Of a stretch of DNA of 64,000 nt, positions 42,199 to 49,972 are shown piece after piece. This stretch comes from Rhodoferax_B sp049316285 (GTDB lineage: Bacteria > Pseudomonadota > Gammaproteobacteria > Burkholderiales > Burkholderiaceae_C): NCBI RefSeq assembly GCF_049316285.1, contig NZ_JBMOXA010000006.1, positions 201,051-265,050 of the forward strand, given 5' to 3'. The position numbers and the translations under genes are program-made. The notes under the pieces are model-generated. The model was given only the letters and a program-made list of their open reading frames with translations. It was not told the DNA's origin and did not search any database. How positions within the stretch are numbered: position 1 is the first letter of the stretch; each line of letters starts with the position of its first letter.

Positions 42199-43080
42199 TC
42201 AAGCCGGCTTGCGCGGCGGTGGCAGTGGAATGAACTCGGTTTCGCCGGGCACCTGGCCCATGCGTTGCGCCAGCCAGTCTTGCTCGGCCTGCTGTATGCG
42301 CTCTTTGCGGCTGGAGACAAAATTCCACACCATGTGGCGATGGCCGTCGAGTTTGTCACCGCCCAGCACCATCAACTGCACATCGGCATCGGCGCGCAGC
42401 AGGCAGGTCTTGCCGGGCTCCAGAAAGGCGAACGCCTGTTGCGCCAGCACTTCGCCATCAATCTCGACCGGGCCGTCGACGGCATAAACCCCCAGCTCGG
42501 CTTCGCTCGCGGGCAACTCGAACACCTCGCCTGCGGCGAGTTTCACATCGACATACAAGGTACGGCAAAACGTGGCCACCGGCGACTTCTGGCCAAAGGC
42601 CTCACCAATCAGCACGCGCACGGTGGAGGCGCCGACCGCCTTGGCCGGCAGTTGAGCGGCGGCGGTGTGGATGAAGCTGGGCTCCACCTCTTCCGCTGAC
42701 TGCGGCAAGGCGGCCCAGAGCTGGATGCCGTGGTTCACATAAGGCACTTTGGCCAGCTCTTCCGGGCGCCGCTCGGAGTGCACGATGCCGCGTCCCGCCG
42801 TCATCCAGTTGATGGCGCCGGGTTCAATTTTCTGCACCGAGCCCAGGCTGTCGCGGTGCATGATGGCGCCCTCGAACAGATAGGTCACGGTGGCCAGGCC
42901 AATGTGCGGATGCGGGCGCACGTCGTGCTCGGTTTCGGGCTGTACCGTGACCGGGCCGAAGTGGTCGAAAAAGATGAACGGGCCCACGCCCTGCTTGTGC
43001 ACCGAGGGCAGCAAGCGGCGCACGAAGAAGCCACCGCCCAGGTCTTTTTGATGTCCGTTGATCTGTGCGGCGATACCCAT
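42199..43080 (-). CDS. Pirin-family bicupin protein
   Basis: A 293-residue pirin. The N-terminal cupin has the iron ligands in RPHPHIGLATVTYLFEGAIM and the ESD-equivalent segment WMTAGRGIVHSERRPE (His pair, then His and Glu). The C-terminal cupin has ELPASEAELGVYAVDG. Pirins are iron-dependent redox-sensing or quercetinase-like proteins. It lies in a run with OsmC, flavodoxin and DoxX genes on the same strand, suggesting a role in response to oxidants or aromatic electrophiles. The terminal PLPPPRKPA tail is proline-rich. Confidence 0.92.
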   Translation of the reverse strand: MGIAAQINGHQKDLGGGFFVRRLLPSVHKQGVGPFIFFDHFGPVTVQPETEHDVRPHPHIGLATVTYLFEGAIMHRDSLGSVQKIEPGAINWMTAGRGIVHSERRPEELAKVPYVNHGIQLWAALPQSAEEVEPSFIHTAAAQLPAKAVGASTVRVLIGEAFGQKSPVATFCRTLYVDVKLAAGEVFELPASEAELGVYAVDGPVEIDGEVLAQQAFAFLEPGKTCLLRADADVQLMVLGGDKLDGHRHMVWNFVSSRKERIQQAEQDWLAQRMGQVPGETEFIPLPPPRKPA

Positions 43081-43131
43081 GGTGGCGGCTCCTGTTGTGC
43101 TGTTGAGTTGGCTGTTCTGGCTATTGTCGGC

Positions 43132-43560
43132 TCAGGCGAGACGCTCGACCTGGGTTTCGATTTCGGTGGTCACGGCCGTCATGAGTTTGTGCACCGGGCA
43201 TTTCTCGGCCACGGCCTGCAGCTTCTGCATCTGCGCGTCGGTCAGCTCGCCCTTGATCTGCAGTTTGGCCGAGAGACGGTAAATGCCGTCGCGCTCCTTG
43301 CTGCTGTCGCGCGTCACCACGGTGTGGATGTCGTCCACCGGAATACCGGCCTTGCGGGCGTACCACATCACGGTGAGTGCCTTGCAACTGGCCAGCGCCG
43401 TATCGTAGAAGTCATGCGGGCTGGGTCCGGCATCGTTGCCACCTTCGGCCACACTCACGTCGGCCAGCAACTGGTGCATATCAATTTTGACGGACTGGGC
43501 CAGGGCGCTGGCCGCTTGAGCAGGCACCACATGGCGTGCAAGACTGAGTTCAATCGACAT
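43132..43560 (-). CDS. OsmC/Ohr-family peroxide-reducing protein
   Basis: A 142-residue OsmC-fold protein. The two catalytic cysteines are in DTALASCKALTVMWYARKAG and VAEKCPVHKLM, as in OsmC/YhfA thiol peroxidases. The central stretch KERDGIYRLSAKLQIKGELT is family-typical. The start was taken at MSIELSLARHV; GGAAGGGA is about ten bases upstream. It lies between pirin and flavodoxin genes, pointing to organic hydroperoxide or electrophile defence. Confidence 0.9.
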   Translation of the reverse strand: MSIELSLARHVVPAQAASALAQSVKIDMHQLLADVSVAEGGNDAGPSPHDFYDTALASCKALTVMWYARKAGIPVDDIHTVVTRDSSKERDGIYRLSAKLQIKGELTDAQMQKLQAVAEKCPVHKLMTAVTTEIETQVERLA

Positions 43561-43659
43561 AAACAATCCCTTCCAAGGCAATTTCTGTTTCGAGGCCGGA
43601 CACGCTCAGCGCAGGCGGCAAGCCTAACCGACTTCCGCGCTGAAACTGGCTCAGTGAAC

Positions 43660-44214
43660 TCAAGCCGCGAAACGTTTGGCCATCTCGGCCACACGTGCGC
43701 CATAAGCGCGGGCACCGTCCAGATCCCCGGCAAACATCTCGCCAGCACTGGCGTCGGATGGCGAGCGCGCCATGGCCCCCATGTAGGAGCCCAAGGCGTT
43801 AGGGTCGTTCGGCCCCGCCGCCTTGGCGTTGCTGGGCATCACACCCAGGCTGACCCACAACATGCCGTGCTGCATGGCCAGAGTGTTCAAGGTGACCAGG
43901 GTGTTTTGTTTGTCGCCGCTGGGGCTGGCGCTGTTGGTGAAGCCACCGGCGATCTTGTCCTTCCAGCCGCTGGCAAACCAGACCTTGCTCGAGGCGTCGG
44001 CAAAACGCTTGAACTGCCAGCTGACGCTGCCCATGTAGGTGGGCGAGCCAAAGATGATGGCCTGGGCTGCGGCCAGGCTTTCCCAACCGCCTTCAGGCAA
44101 TTGGCCGTCCGCATCAATGGCCAGCAACTCGGCATCGGCGCCAGCGGCAACGGCTTGCGCCATGCGCTGGGTATGGCCATAACCGGAGTGGTAAACAACA
44201 ACAACTTCAGACAT
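43660..44214 (-). CDS. Flavodoxin-fold (WrbA-like) NAD(P)H oxidoreductase
   Basis: A 184-residue flavodoxin-like protein. The FMN phosphate loop reads VVVYHSGYGHTQRMAQAVAA and the second flavin loop IIFGSPTYMGSVSWQFKRFA; GWKDKIAGGFTNSASPSGDK is the WrbA-type loop. Members are quinone reductases. The start chosen (MSEVVVVYHS) discards 19 atypical in-frame codons. A terminator separates it from DoxX upstream, so it may have its own promoter. Confidence 0.87.
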   Translation of the reverse strand: MSEVVVVYHSGYGHTQRMAQAVAAGADAELLAIDADGQLPEGGWESLAAAQAIIFGSPTYMGSVSWQFKRFADASSKVWFASGWKDKIAGGFTNSASPSGDKQNTLVTLNTLAMQHGMLWVSLGVMPSNAKAAGPNDPNALGSYMGAMARSPSDASAGEMFAGDLDGARAYGARVAEMAKRFAA

Positions 44215-44278
44215 CTCAATCTCCCTTTTTTGATTCAACAGTATGGCTGCGCCGGCCCACGAGCGCATCACCCAAAAG

Positions 44279-44307
44279 AAAGGGCCGGACGAAACCGCCG
44301 GCCCTTT
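44279..44307 (-). terminator. Intrinsic terminator after doxX-like gene
   Basis: Ten-base-pair perfect stem AAAGGGCCGG / CCGGCCCTTT with a 9-base loop, 17 bases past the DoxX stop. On the minus strand it continues CTTTTGGG. Confidence 0.75.
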
Positions 44308-44324
44308 CCTGCTAGCGCAAGCGC

Positions 44325-44735
44325 TTAGTTGCCGCGGCGTGCGTCCAGGCTCCAGGCACCTGCACCATGGGCGGCCAACACCAGCAGGCCACCGATGACG
44401 GCGATGTTCTTGAAGAACATCAGTTGCTGCACCATGGCTTGTTCAGCTGGCACACCCCAGTAGTTGTGAAAGAACACACTGGCGCCCAAGGTGAACACCG
44501 CCAACACCAGTGCCGCGATACGTGTGCCAAAGCCGAAGATCAGTGCCAAGCCACCCACAATCTCCACCACCAGCGCAATTGCAGCGCCAACCGACGGCAT
44601 GGGCAGACCCTTGGACGCGATGTAACCCACCGTGCCGGCAAAGCCGGTGAGCTTGCTGATACCTGCAGGCAGGAACAACAGCGCGATCAGCAGACGACCC
44701 ACCAGGTTCAGCGGATTTTGCAAAGAATTCAACAT
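44325..44735 (-). CDS. DoxX-family membrane protein (YqjF-like)
   Basis: A 136-residue, four-helix inner-membrane protein of the DoxX family: NLVGRLLIALLFLPAGISKL, TVGYIASKGLPMPSVGAAIA, LVVEIVGGLALIFGFGTRIA, then FFHNYWGVP. E. coli YqjF, a relative, is induced by aromatic degradation products through the LysR protein YhaJ. A YhaJ-like LysR gene and a YhaK-like pirin gene are next door here, so the same regulon logic is plausible. Confidence 0.88.
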   Translation of the reverse strand: MLNSLQNPLNLVGRLLIALLFLPAGISKLTGFAGTVGYIASKGLPMPSVGAAIALVVEIVGGLALIFGFGTRIAALVLAVFTLGASVFFHNYWGVPAEQAMVQQLMFFKNIAVIGGLLVLAAHGAGAWSLDARRGN

Positions 44736-44917
44736 GATGATTTTTCCTAAAAAATAAAAGAAACAAAAAAGAAAACGCAACTCTTGGAAACACCACCGCC
44801 GTGGAGGAAACGCACCAGGAACTAGTTCCCGGCATCACCCCCAAGCGGTATGAACGGTTGGAATCAACCGCTCAACGGTACAGCCACGAGCGAGGTGACC
44901 GCACCGCCCGAGCTTGG

Positions 44918-45619
44918 TTACCGGCTCAGGTCGAAAACCAGAACCTCGGCATCCTGGCCGCCGCTCAGCGAAACCGACTTCTCGCCGTCGAGCAACAGCG
45001 CATCGCCAGCACTCAGGCTTTCGCCGTTGACCTGCAACGCACCGCGCACCAGGTGCACATAGCCCTTGCGCTCCGGGTTCAGCGCCAAAGTGGCCGATTC
45101 CTCACCGTCAAACAAGCCAGCATACATGGCAGCATCGGCATTCACCTTCACCGAACCATTGGCACCGTCGGGCGAGGCCACCAGGCGCAGGGCACCACGC
45201 TTCTCGTTCGCCGCAAAGGTCTTTTGCTCGTAGCTGGCGGGAATGCCGGTCACATTGGGTTCAATCCAGATTTGCAGAAAGTGCGTTGTCGCATCAGGTG
45301 CATGGTTGAACTCGCTGTGGCGCACGCCGTTGCCCGCACTCATGCGTTGCACGTCACCGGGCGGAATCGCCTTCACGTTGCCCATGGTGTCCTGGTGGGC
45401 CAGTTCACCTTCGAGCACGTAGCTGATGATTTCCATGTCGCGGTGGCCGTGGGCGCCGAAGCCGGTGCCCGGGGCGATGCGGTCTTCGTTGATCACACGC
45501 AGATTGCCCCAGCCCATGTGGTCAGCGTCAAAGTAACCGGCAAACGAAAAACTATGTTGGGACTTCAGCCAACCGTGATCAGCATGGCCGCGGTCCTGAG
45601 ATTTACGAAGTGTCAACAT
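44918..45619 (-). CDS. Pirin-family protein (YhaK-like)
   Basis: A 233-residue short pirin of the YhaK type. The start MLTLRKSQDRGHADHGWLKS matches the family, followed by HSFSFAGYFDADHMGWGNLR, the metal motif FGAHGHRDMEIISYVLEGEL, and VQRMSAGNGVRHSEFNHAPD. It is divergent from a LysR gene with a 155-base gap and shares direction with DoxX. Likely induced by that LysR protein in response to electrophiles. Confidence 0.9.
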   Translation of the reverse strand: MLTLRKSQDRGHADHGWLKSQHSFSFAGYFDADHMGWGNLRVINEDRIAPGTGFGAHGHRDMEIISYVLEGELAHQDTMGNVKAIPPGDVQRMSAGNGVRHSEFNHAPDATTHFLQIWIEPNVTGIPASYEQKTFAANEKRGALRLVASPDGANGSVKVNADAAMYAGLFDGEESATLALNPERKGYVHLVRGALQVNGESLSAGDALLLDGEKSVSLSGGQDAEVLVFDLSR

Positions 45620-45774
45620 AACGAACTCCTGTCTTGGTTAGCGCGCCTTCCGGCGCCCTGGTTGTGGAGGCATCGTGTGCTTCCATGGGCTCAACTTTAG
45701 GCGTCTGAGGCTGTTCTGCGAGTCATGGCGTTTGATGGCATCATTCAAATTATTTGAATAGTCGATAGCCGATC

Positions 45775-46722
45775 ATGCAAAACCCGCGCGAAGTCCTGAC
45801 ACCTGAAGCCCTGGCCATGTTGGTCGCCATTGCCGATGCGGGCAGTTTTGCCGGCGCAGCGCGCAGCCTGGGCATGGTGCCCAGCGCCCTCACCTACCGC
45901 GTACGCCAGATCGAAGATGCACTCGACGTGCTGCTGTTCGACCGCAGCTCGCGCCAGGCCAAGGTCACCGAGGCGGGCACCGAATTGCTGCGCGAGGGCC
46001 GCCGCCTGCTGGCCGACGTGGATGCGGTGGCGAACCGCGTCAAACGTGTGGCCACGGGATGGGAACCACAACTCAGCCTGGCGGTGGACAGCGTGGTCTC
46101 CCACGCCACGATGATGGAGCTGTGCGAAGCCTTCTACGCGCTGAACCCGCCCACACGCATCCGGCTACGTGAAGAAATCCTCTCGGGCACGCTGGAAGCG
46201 CTGACCTCGGGCCAGGCCGATTTGTCGATTGGCGTGGCCATGGAGGTGGCCTCCAGTCCCGAAATCGAAGCCCGTTTGCTGGGCGAGATGCCGTTCATTT
46301 TTGTGACAGCGCCCCACCACCCCCTTGCCAAAGCGGTGGAACCGATTGCGGACGCCGTCATAGGCCAGCATCGCGCGGTGGCCGTGGCCGACAGCGTGCA
46401 GCGCGGCGGCGGGCTCACCTATGGGTTGCTCGCGGGCCAGGACGTGTTTACCGTGCCCAGCATGCGCGCCAAGCTGGAAGCCCAGCTGCGCGGCCTGGGC
46501 GTGGGCTTTCTGCCTGAAAGCCTGGTGCGCCCGTATCTCGACGCGGGCCACCTGGTGAGCAAACGCGTAGAGCGGCCAAACCGCATCGTGCGCCTGCACT
46601 ACGCCTGGCGCACGCCGGCGCGCGGCACACAAGGCCGCGCGTTGAAGTGGTGGCTGCAGCAGTTGGAAAGCGCGCCCACACGCCAGGCATTGCTGGAACG
46701 TCAAAGCCAACAATGGGATTAG
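45775..46722 (+). CDS. LysR-family regulator (YhaJ-like) whose stop codon lies in a MITE-like element
   Basis: A 315-residue LysR regulator. The N-terminal HTH reads TPEALAMLVAIADAGSFAGA and RSLGMVPSALTYRVRQIEDA; the effector domain includes LSLAVDSVVSHATMMELCEA and GQADLSIGVAMEVASSPEIE. It is divergent from a YhaK-like pirin and near a DoxX gene, the E. coli yhaJ arrangement. The last codon, GAT, is directly followed by TAG, which is part of the terminal repeat of the 282-base element. The original stop may therefore have been replaced by the insertion, though the length is normal. Confidence 0.9.
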   Translation: MQNPREVLTPEALAMLVAIADAGSFAGAARSLGMVPSALTYRVRQIEDALDVLLFDRSSRQAKVTEAGTELLREGRRLLADVDAVANRVKRVATGWEPQLSLAVDSVVSHATMMELCEAFYALNPPTRIRLREEILSGTLEALTSGQADLSIGVAMEVASSPEIEARLLGEMPFIFVTAPHHPLAKAVEPIADAVIGQHRAVAVADSVQRGGGLTYGLLAGQDVFTVPSMRAKLEAQLRGLGVGFLPESLVRPYLDAGHLVSKRVERPNRIVRLHYAWRTPARGTQGRALKWWLQQLESAPTRQALLERQSQQWD

Positions 46723-47000
46723 GGCCTGTTAACCCCATGGATGGGAGACGCGTTGCGAGTCCAAAAGGCCAGGGGCGAGGCGCAAAACGCAGCCGGGGTG
46801 AACCCCGGCAAGGCTTTGCAACGACGCGGCTGGTCTTTTGGGCCGCAACCCGTTGGGAACGTGCTTAAAAAGCCGCCACTCCGCGTTGCACTCCTAGGCC
46901 AGGCAGACGCCTGGCCGCCAAAGTTCTGATGACACAGCGTCTTGATTGGCGGCTTTTGAATCACGTTCGCTCTCTCATCCATAGTGTTAACAGGCCCTAA
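46719..47000. mobile_element. MITE-like non-coding element with about 29-bp terminal inverted repeats
   Basis: The ends read TTAGGGCCTGTTAAC-CCC-ATGGATG-G-GAGA and, on the other strand, TTAGGGCCTGTTAAC-ACT-ATGGATG-A-GAGA: 26 or so of 29 bases match. Inside are further inverted repeats, AAAAGCCGCCA (46868-46878) with TGGCGGCTTTT (46947-46957), enclosing an 8-bp hairpin GGCCAGGC/GCCTGGCC (46897-46916). It has no transposase; frames of up to about 60 codons on the plus strand look fortuitous. A target duplication is not obvious. It could be mobilised in trans by a full-length transposon elsewhere. Confidence 0.8.
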
Positions 47001-47158
47001 GTCAATGGTGTGACACCTGAGTGCCGTTTCGCAAAACCCTTTGGCGCAGCGTGTAGAGTGGACGCCGTGGGCATTGGCAATTTGTGCTGGCCACACGGAG
47101 CTGAGACAAAGACAACGACCGCCGTCACAACGTTCTGACACTCAACCAGGCAACCGAC
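47001..47158 (+). promoter_or_regulatory. Leader region of the renalase-like gene
   Basis: 158 bases between the MITE-like element and the oxidoreductase gene. It must contain that gene's promoter, but I see no strong -35/-10 pair or repeat. Confidence 0.3.
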
Positions 47159-48235
47159 ATGAAAACATCCAAACCGAAAGCCAAACCTCCTCGACGCATT
47201 GCCGTCATCGGCGCCGGCATCGCCGGCATCGCCTGTGCCCGCACCTTGATGCAGGCAGGCCATCACGTCACGGTGTTCGACAAAAACCAAGCCGTGGGCG
47301 GACGCATGGCCACCACCGAGACAGCGTTTGGCACCTTCGACTACGGCGCGCAATACTTCACCGTGCGTGACCCGCGTTTTCTGCTGGCCCTGCAAGCCAC
47401 GGCCCAGCATGTTTGCCGCCCCTGGAGCGCCAACCTGGTGCGTGTGCTCGACGCCTTTGGCCGCGTCGCTTCTGCCGCTCTGCCCGGCCGTGAATCACAT
47501 TGGGTGCCTACCCCCGGCATGAACGCACTCGTCGAACACTGGGCCCAGCCCTTTGTCAGCCAGAAGCAGATCGAACTGGAAACCCGCGTGGTTGGCATTG
47601 AACGCGATCGCATGGCGCCCAGACAATGGCAGTTGCGCACCCAGGGCTCGCCCGGCGTGCCGGACGCGGAACACGTGTTCTCCGGCTTCGACCAAGTGCT
47701 GCTGGCCACCACCGCAGCGCAGGCGCAGCGCCTGTTGTTTGACGACGCCGCCCATCCCAAATTCGCCAAGGCGCTGCAGGACGTACGCGTCGCTCCGTGC
47801 TGGACACTGCTGCTGGCCTACCCACAGGCGAGCCAGCCCACGCTGAGCCACCTGGGGCCGCAGTGGAACGCGGCGCGCAGCAACCACCACCGCATCGCCT
47901 GGCTGGCCCGTGAATCATCCAAACCCGGCCGTGGCGGTGTGGAACGCTGGACCGTGCAGGCCAGCGCCGCGTGGTCACACGAACACCAGGAAGACGACAC
48001 CCCGCGCGTACAGGCCAAGCTACACAAAGCCTTTGCCGAAGTCACCGGCATCCGCGCCGAACCGACCATGGCCACCGTGCACTGCTGGGGCTCGGCACAA
48101 ACCATCAAACCCCTGGGCCGCAGCCATCTGTGGGACGACAAAGCCGGTCTGGGCCTGGCGGGCGACTGGTGTCTGGGGCATCGGGTCGAAGACGCTTTTA
48201 TCTCGGGCCTGGAGTTGGCGCTCAGCGTGGCATGA
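47159..48235 (+). CDS. FAD/NAD(P)-binding amine-oxidase-like protein (renalase-like)
   Basis: A 358-residue flavoprotein. A basic tail precedes the Rossmann dinucleotide site RRIAVIGAGIAGIACARTL and the acidic strand end VTVFDKNQAVGGRMAT. FGTFDYGAQYFTVRDPRFL and the C-terminal GLGLAGDWCLGHRVEDAFIS are typical of the renalase/NAD(P)-binding family found widely in proteobacteria and cyanobacteria. The substrate is unknown; renalase oxidises misformed dihydro-nicotinamides. It is followed 16 bases later by gluQ. Confidence 0.87.
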   Translation: MKTSKPKAKPPRRIAVIGAGIAGIACARTLMQAGHHVTVFDKNQAVGGRMATTETAFGTFDYGAQYFTVRDPRFLLALQATAQHVCRPWSANLVRVLDAFGRVASAALPGRESHWVPTPGMNALVEHWAQPFVSQKQIELETRVVGIERDRMAPRQWQLRTQGSPGVPDAEHVFSGFDQVLLATTAAQAQRLLFDDAAHPKFAKALQDVRVAPCWTLLLAYPQASQPTLSHLGPQWNAARSNHHRIAWLARESSKPGRGGVERWTVQASAAWSHEHQEDDTPRVQAKLHKAFAEVTGIRAEPTMATVHCWGSAQTIKPLGRSHLWDDKAGLGLAGDWCLGHRVEDAFISGLELALSVA

Positions 48236-48251
48236 GTCAAGAGGTGGTGAT

Positions 48252-49220
48252 TTGAGCGGCGACGCTGGCCGCTACGTCGGTGATTACATCGGCCGCTTTG
48301 CCCCCTCCCCCACGGGCCCGCTGCATGCGGGCTCGTTGGTTGCGGCCCTGGCCAGTTGGCTCGACGCGCGCGCCCATGGCGGCCAGTGGCTGGTGCGCAT
48401 CGAAGATGTGGATAGCCCGCGCTGCCTGCCGGGCATGGACCGCGTCATCCTGCAACAACTCGCCGCCTGCGGTTTATGGCCCGATGCCGAGCCCGTGTGG
48501 CAATCGCAGCGTGGCCCGCTTTACCAGCAGGCGCTGGACCTGTTGCAGCAGACAAAGCTGGTCTATCCCTGCGCTTGCTCACGCAAAGAAATCGCCCAAG
48601 CCGCGTTGAAGCTCGGGCAAGCCCCGACGCGGCATGGTGAACTGGTTTATCCCGGCACCTGCCGGCACGGACTGGATGGCAAACCCGCGCGCGCCTGGCG
48701 TCTTGACATTCAAAAATCTGAAGAAAAATCGGCTTCCAGGCATGCTGCTCAAGCGCAAAATGCTACTTTTTCAATAACAAACAACATGCTGCACTGGGCG
48801 GATCGCCGCCTCGGCCTCCAACAGCAAAACGTAGCCCAGGAGGTCGGCGATTTCGTTTTGCGCCGAGCCGATGGCCTCTGGGCCTACCAGCTCGCGGTTG
48901 TTGTGGACGACGCGGCCCAAGGCATCACCCACGTGGTGCGCGGCGAAGATCTGGCCGACAACACGCCGCGCCAGATCTTGTTGCAGCAAGCCCTGGCCCT
49001 GGCCACCCCGCACTACCTGCACACGCCGCTGGTGCTAGGCGTCAACGGCGAAAAACTGTCCAAGCAAAATGGCGCACAGGCCTTCGACATGTCCATGCCA
49101 AACGCCGCGCTGGACGCCGCGGCGAAGGCCTTGCAGTTGCCGCCCGTGACAGGTAGCCGTGAAGAAAAGCTGGCTTACTGGATAAAGGCTTGGCACGGTA
49201 TTTACAATCTCGCTCCGTGA
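48252..49220 (+). CDS. gluQ: GluQ, glutamyl-Q tRNA(Asp) synthetase with a repeat-derived insert
   Basis: Truncated GluRS-like enzyme (322 residues) that attaches glutamate to queuosine-34 of tRNA(Asp). The HIGH-type motif is FAPSPTGPLHAGSLVAAL, followed by LVRIEDVDSPR, the zinc-site cysteines (YPCACSRKE and GTCRHG) and the KMSKS equivalent GEKLSKQNGA. TTG start with GAGG eight bases upstream; no earlier ATG fits. Between WRLDIQ and MLHWADRRLG the protein has about 20 extra residues (155-175) coded by the dispersed repeat copy D, inserted in frame. It overlaps trmB by GTGA. Confidence 0.92.
   Translation: MSGDAGRYVGDYIGRFAPSPTGPLHAGSLVAALASWLDARAHGGQWLVRIEDVDSPRCLPGMDRVILQQLAACGLWPDAEPVWQSQRGPLYQQALDLLQQTKLVYPCACSRKEIAQAALKLGQAPTRHGELVYPGTCRHGLDGKPARAWRLDIQKSEEKSASRHAAQAQNATFSITNNMLHWADRRLGLQQQNVAQEVGDFVLRRADGLWAYQLAVVVDDAAQGITHVVRGEDLADNTPRQILLQQALALATPHYLHTPLVLGVNGEKLSKQNGAQAFDMSMPNAALDAAAKALQLPPVTGSREEKLAYWIKAWHGIYNLAP
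48711..48775. repeat. Dispersed short repeat, copy D, in frame inside gluQ
   Basis: AAATCGGCTTCCAGGCATGC, then TGCTCAAGCGCAAAATGCTA and CTTTTTCAATAA. The core words (TCAAGCGCAA, GCTAC-TTTTT) match the other copies in either orientation. It encodes an insert between two conserved GluQ blocks without breaking the frame. Confidence 0.6.
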
Positions 49221-49972
49221 ACGCCCCAATTTCCTCCCCTCTCGTCCCGGACACCAGCCCCGAAGCCTCGCCACAAGCGGCGCCCGCCGGTGTCCCCTTT
49301 CCCAAGACCATCAAGAGTTTTGTGCGCCGCGCTGGCCGCACTACCGTGGGCCAAGCCAAGGCCACGGAAGAGTTGGGCCCGCGTTTTGTGCTGCCCTACG
49401 CGGCCCGACCGCTGGACTTGACCGCGGCGTTTGGCCGTAAAGCCCCCACGGTGCTGGAAATCGGCTTTGGCATGGGCGAGGCGTCGGCGCACATTGCCAA
49501 GGTGATGCCGGACACCAACTTCCTGTGCTGCGAAGTGCATGAACCCGGCGTGGGTTCGCTGCTCAAGCGCATAGGCGAACAAAATATCGGCAACATCCGC
49601 ATCCTGGCGCACGACGCCGTGGAAGTGATAGACAACATGCTGCCCGAGGGCTCCATCGAGGGCGTGCATATCTTCTTTCCCGATCCGTGGCACAAAAAAC
49701 GCCACAACAAACGTCGCCTGGTGCAGCCAGCCCTGGTGGCCAAGCTCGCGGCCCGGCTGAAGATCGGCGGCTACCTGCATTGCGCCACCGACTGGGAACC
49801 CTATGCCGTGCAAATGCTGGAGGTGCTGGGTGCAGAGCCACGTCTGAAGAACACCTCACACGACCCATCGGGCTACGCCAACAAACCGCCTTACCGCCCA
49901 CTCACCAAGTTTGAAAATCGCGGCATTCGCTTGGGCCACGGCGTATGGGATGTGGTGTTCCGACGCGCGTGA
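49217..49972 (+). CDS. trmB: TrmB, tRNA (guanine-N7)-methyltransferase
   Basis: A 251-residue SAM-dependent enzyme making m7G46 in tRNA. The SAM site is PTVLEIGFGMGEASAHIAKV; the catalytic region is GVHIFFPDPWHKKRHNKRRL, followed by LHCATDWEPYA and the C-terminal TKFENRGIRLGHGVWDVVF. The N-terminal 30 residues are Pro/Ala-rich and variable. GTG start within the gluQ stop (GTGA), and its own stop overlaps the next GTG, so gluQ, trmB and the pseudouridine synthase form one coupled tRNA/rRNA modification unit. Confidence 0.93.
   Translation: MNAPISSPLVPDTSPEASPQAAPAGVPFPKTIKSFVRRAGRTTVGQAKATEELGPRFVLPYAARPLDLTAAFGRKAPTVLEIGFGMGEASAHIAKVMPDTNFLCCEVHEPGVGSLLKRIGEQNIGNIRILAHDAVEVIDNMLPEGSIEGVHIFFPDPWHKKRHNKRRLVQPALVAKLAARLKIGGYLHCATDWEPYAVQMLEVLGAEPRLKNTSHDPSGYANKPPYRPLTKFENRGIRLGHGVWDVVFRRA

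Noticed and set aside
46719..47141. Minus-strand frame of up to 140 codons, partly within the MITE-like element
   Set aside because: It crosses the element's edge into unrelated sequence and has no ribosome site; I treat it as non-coding.
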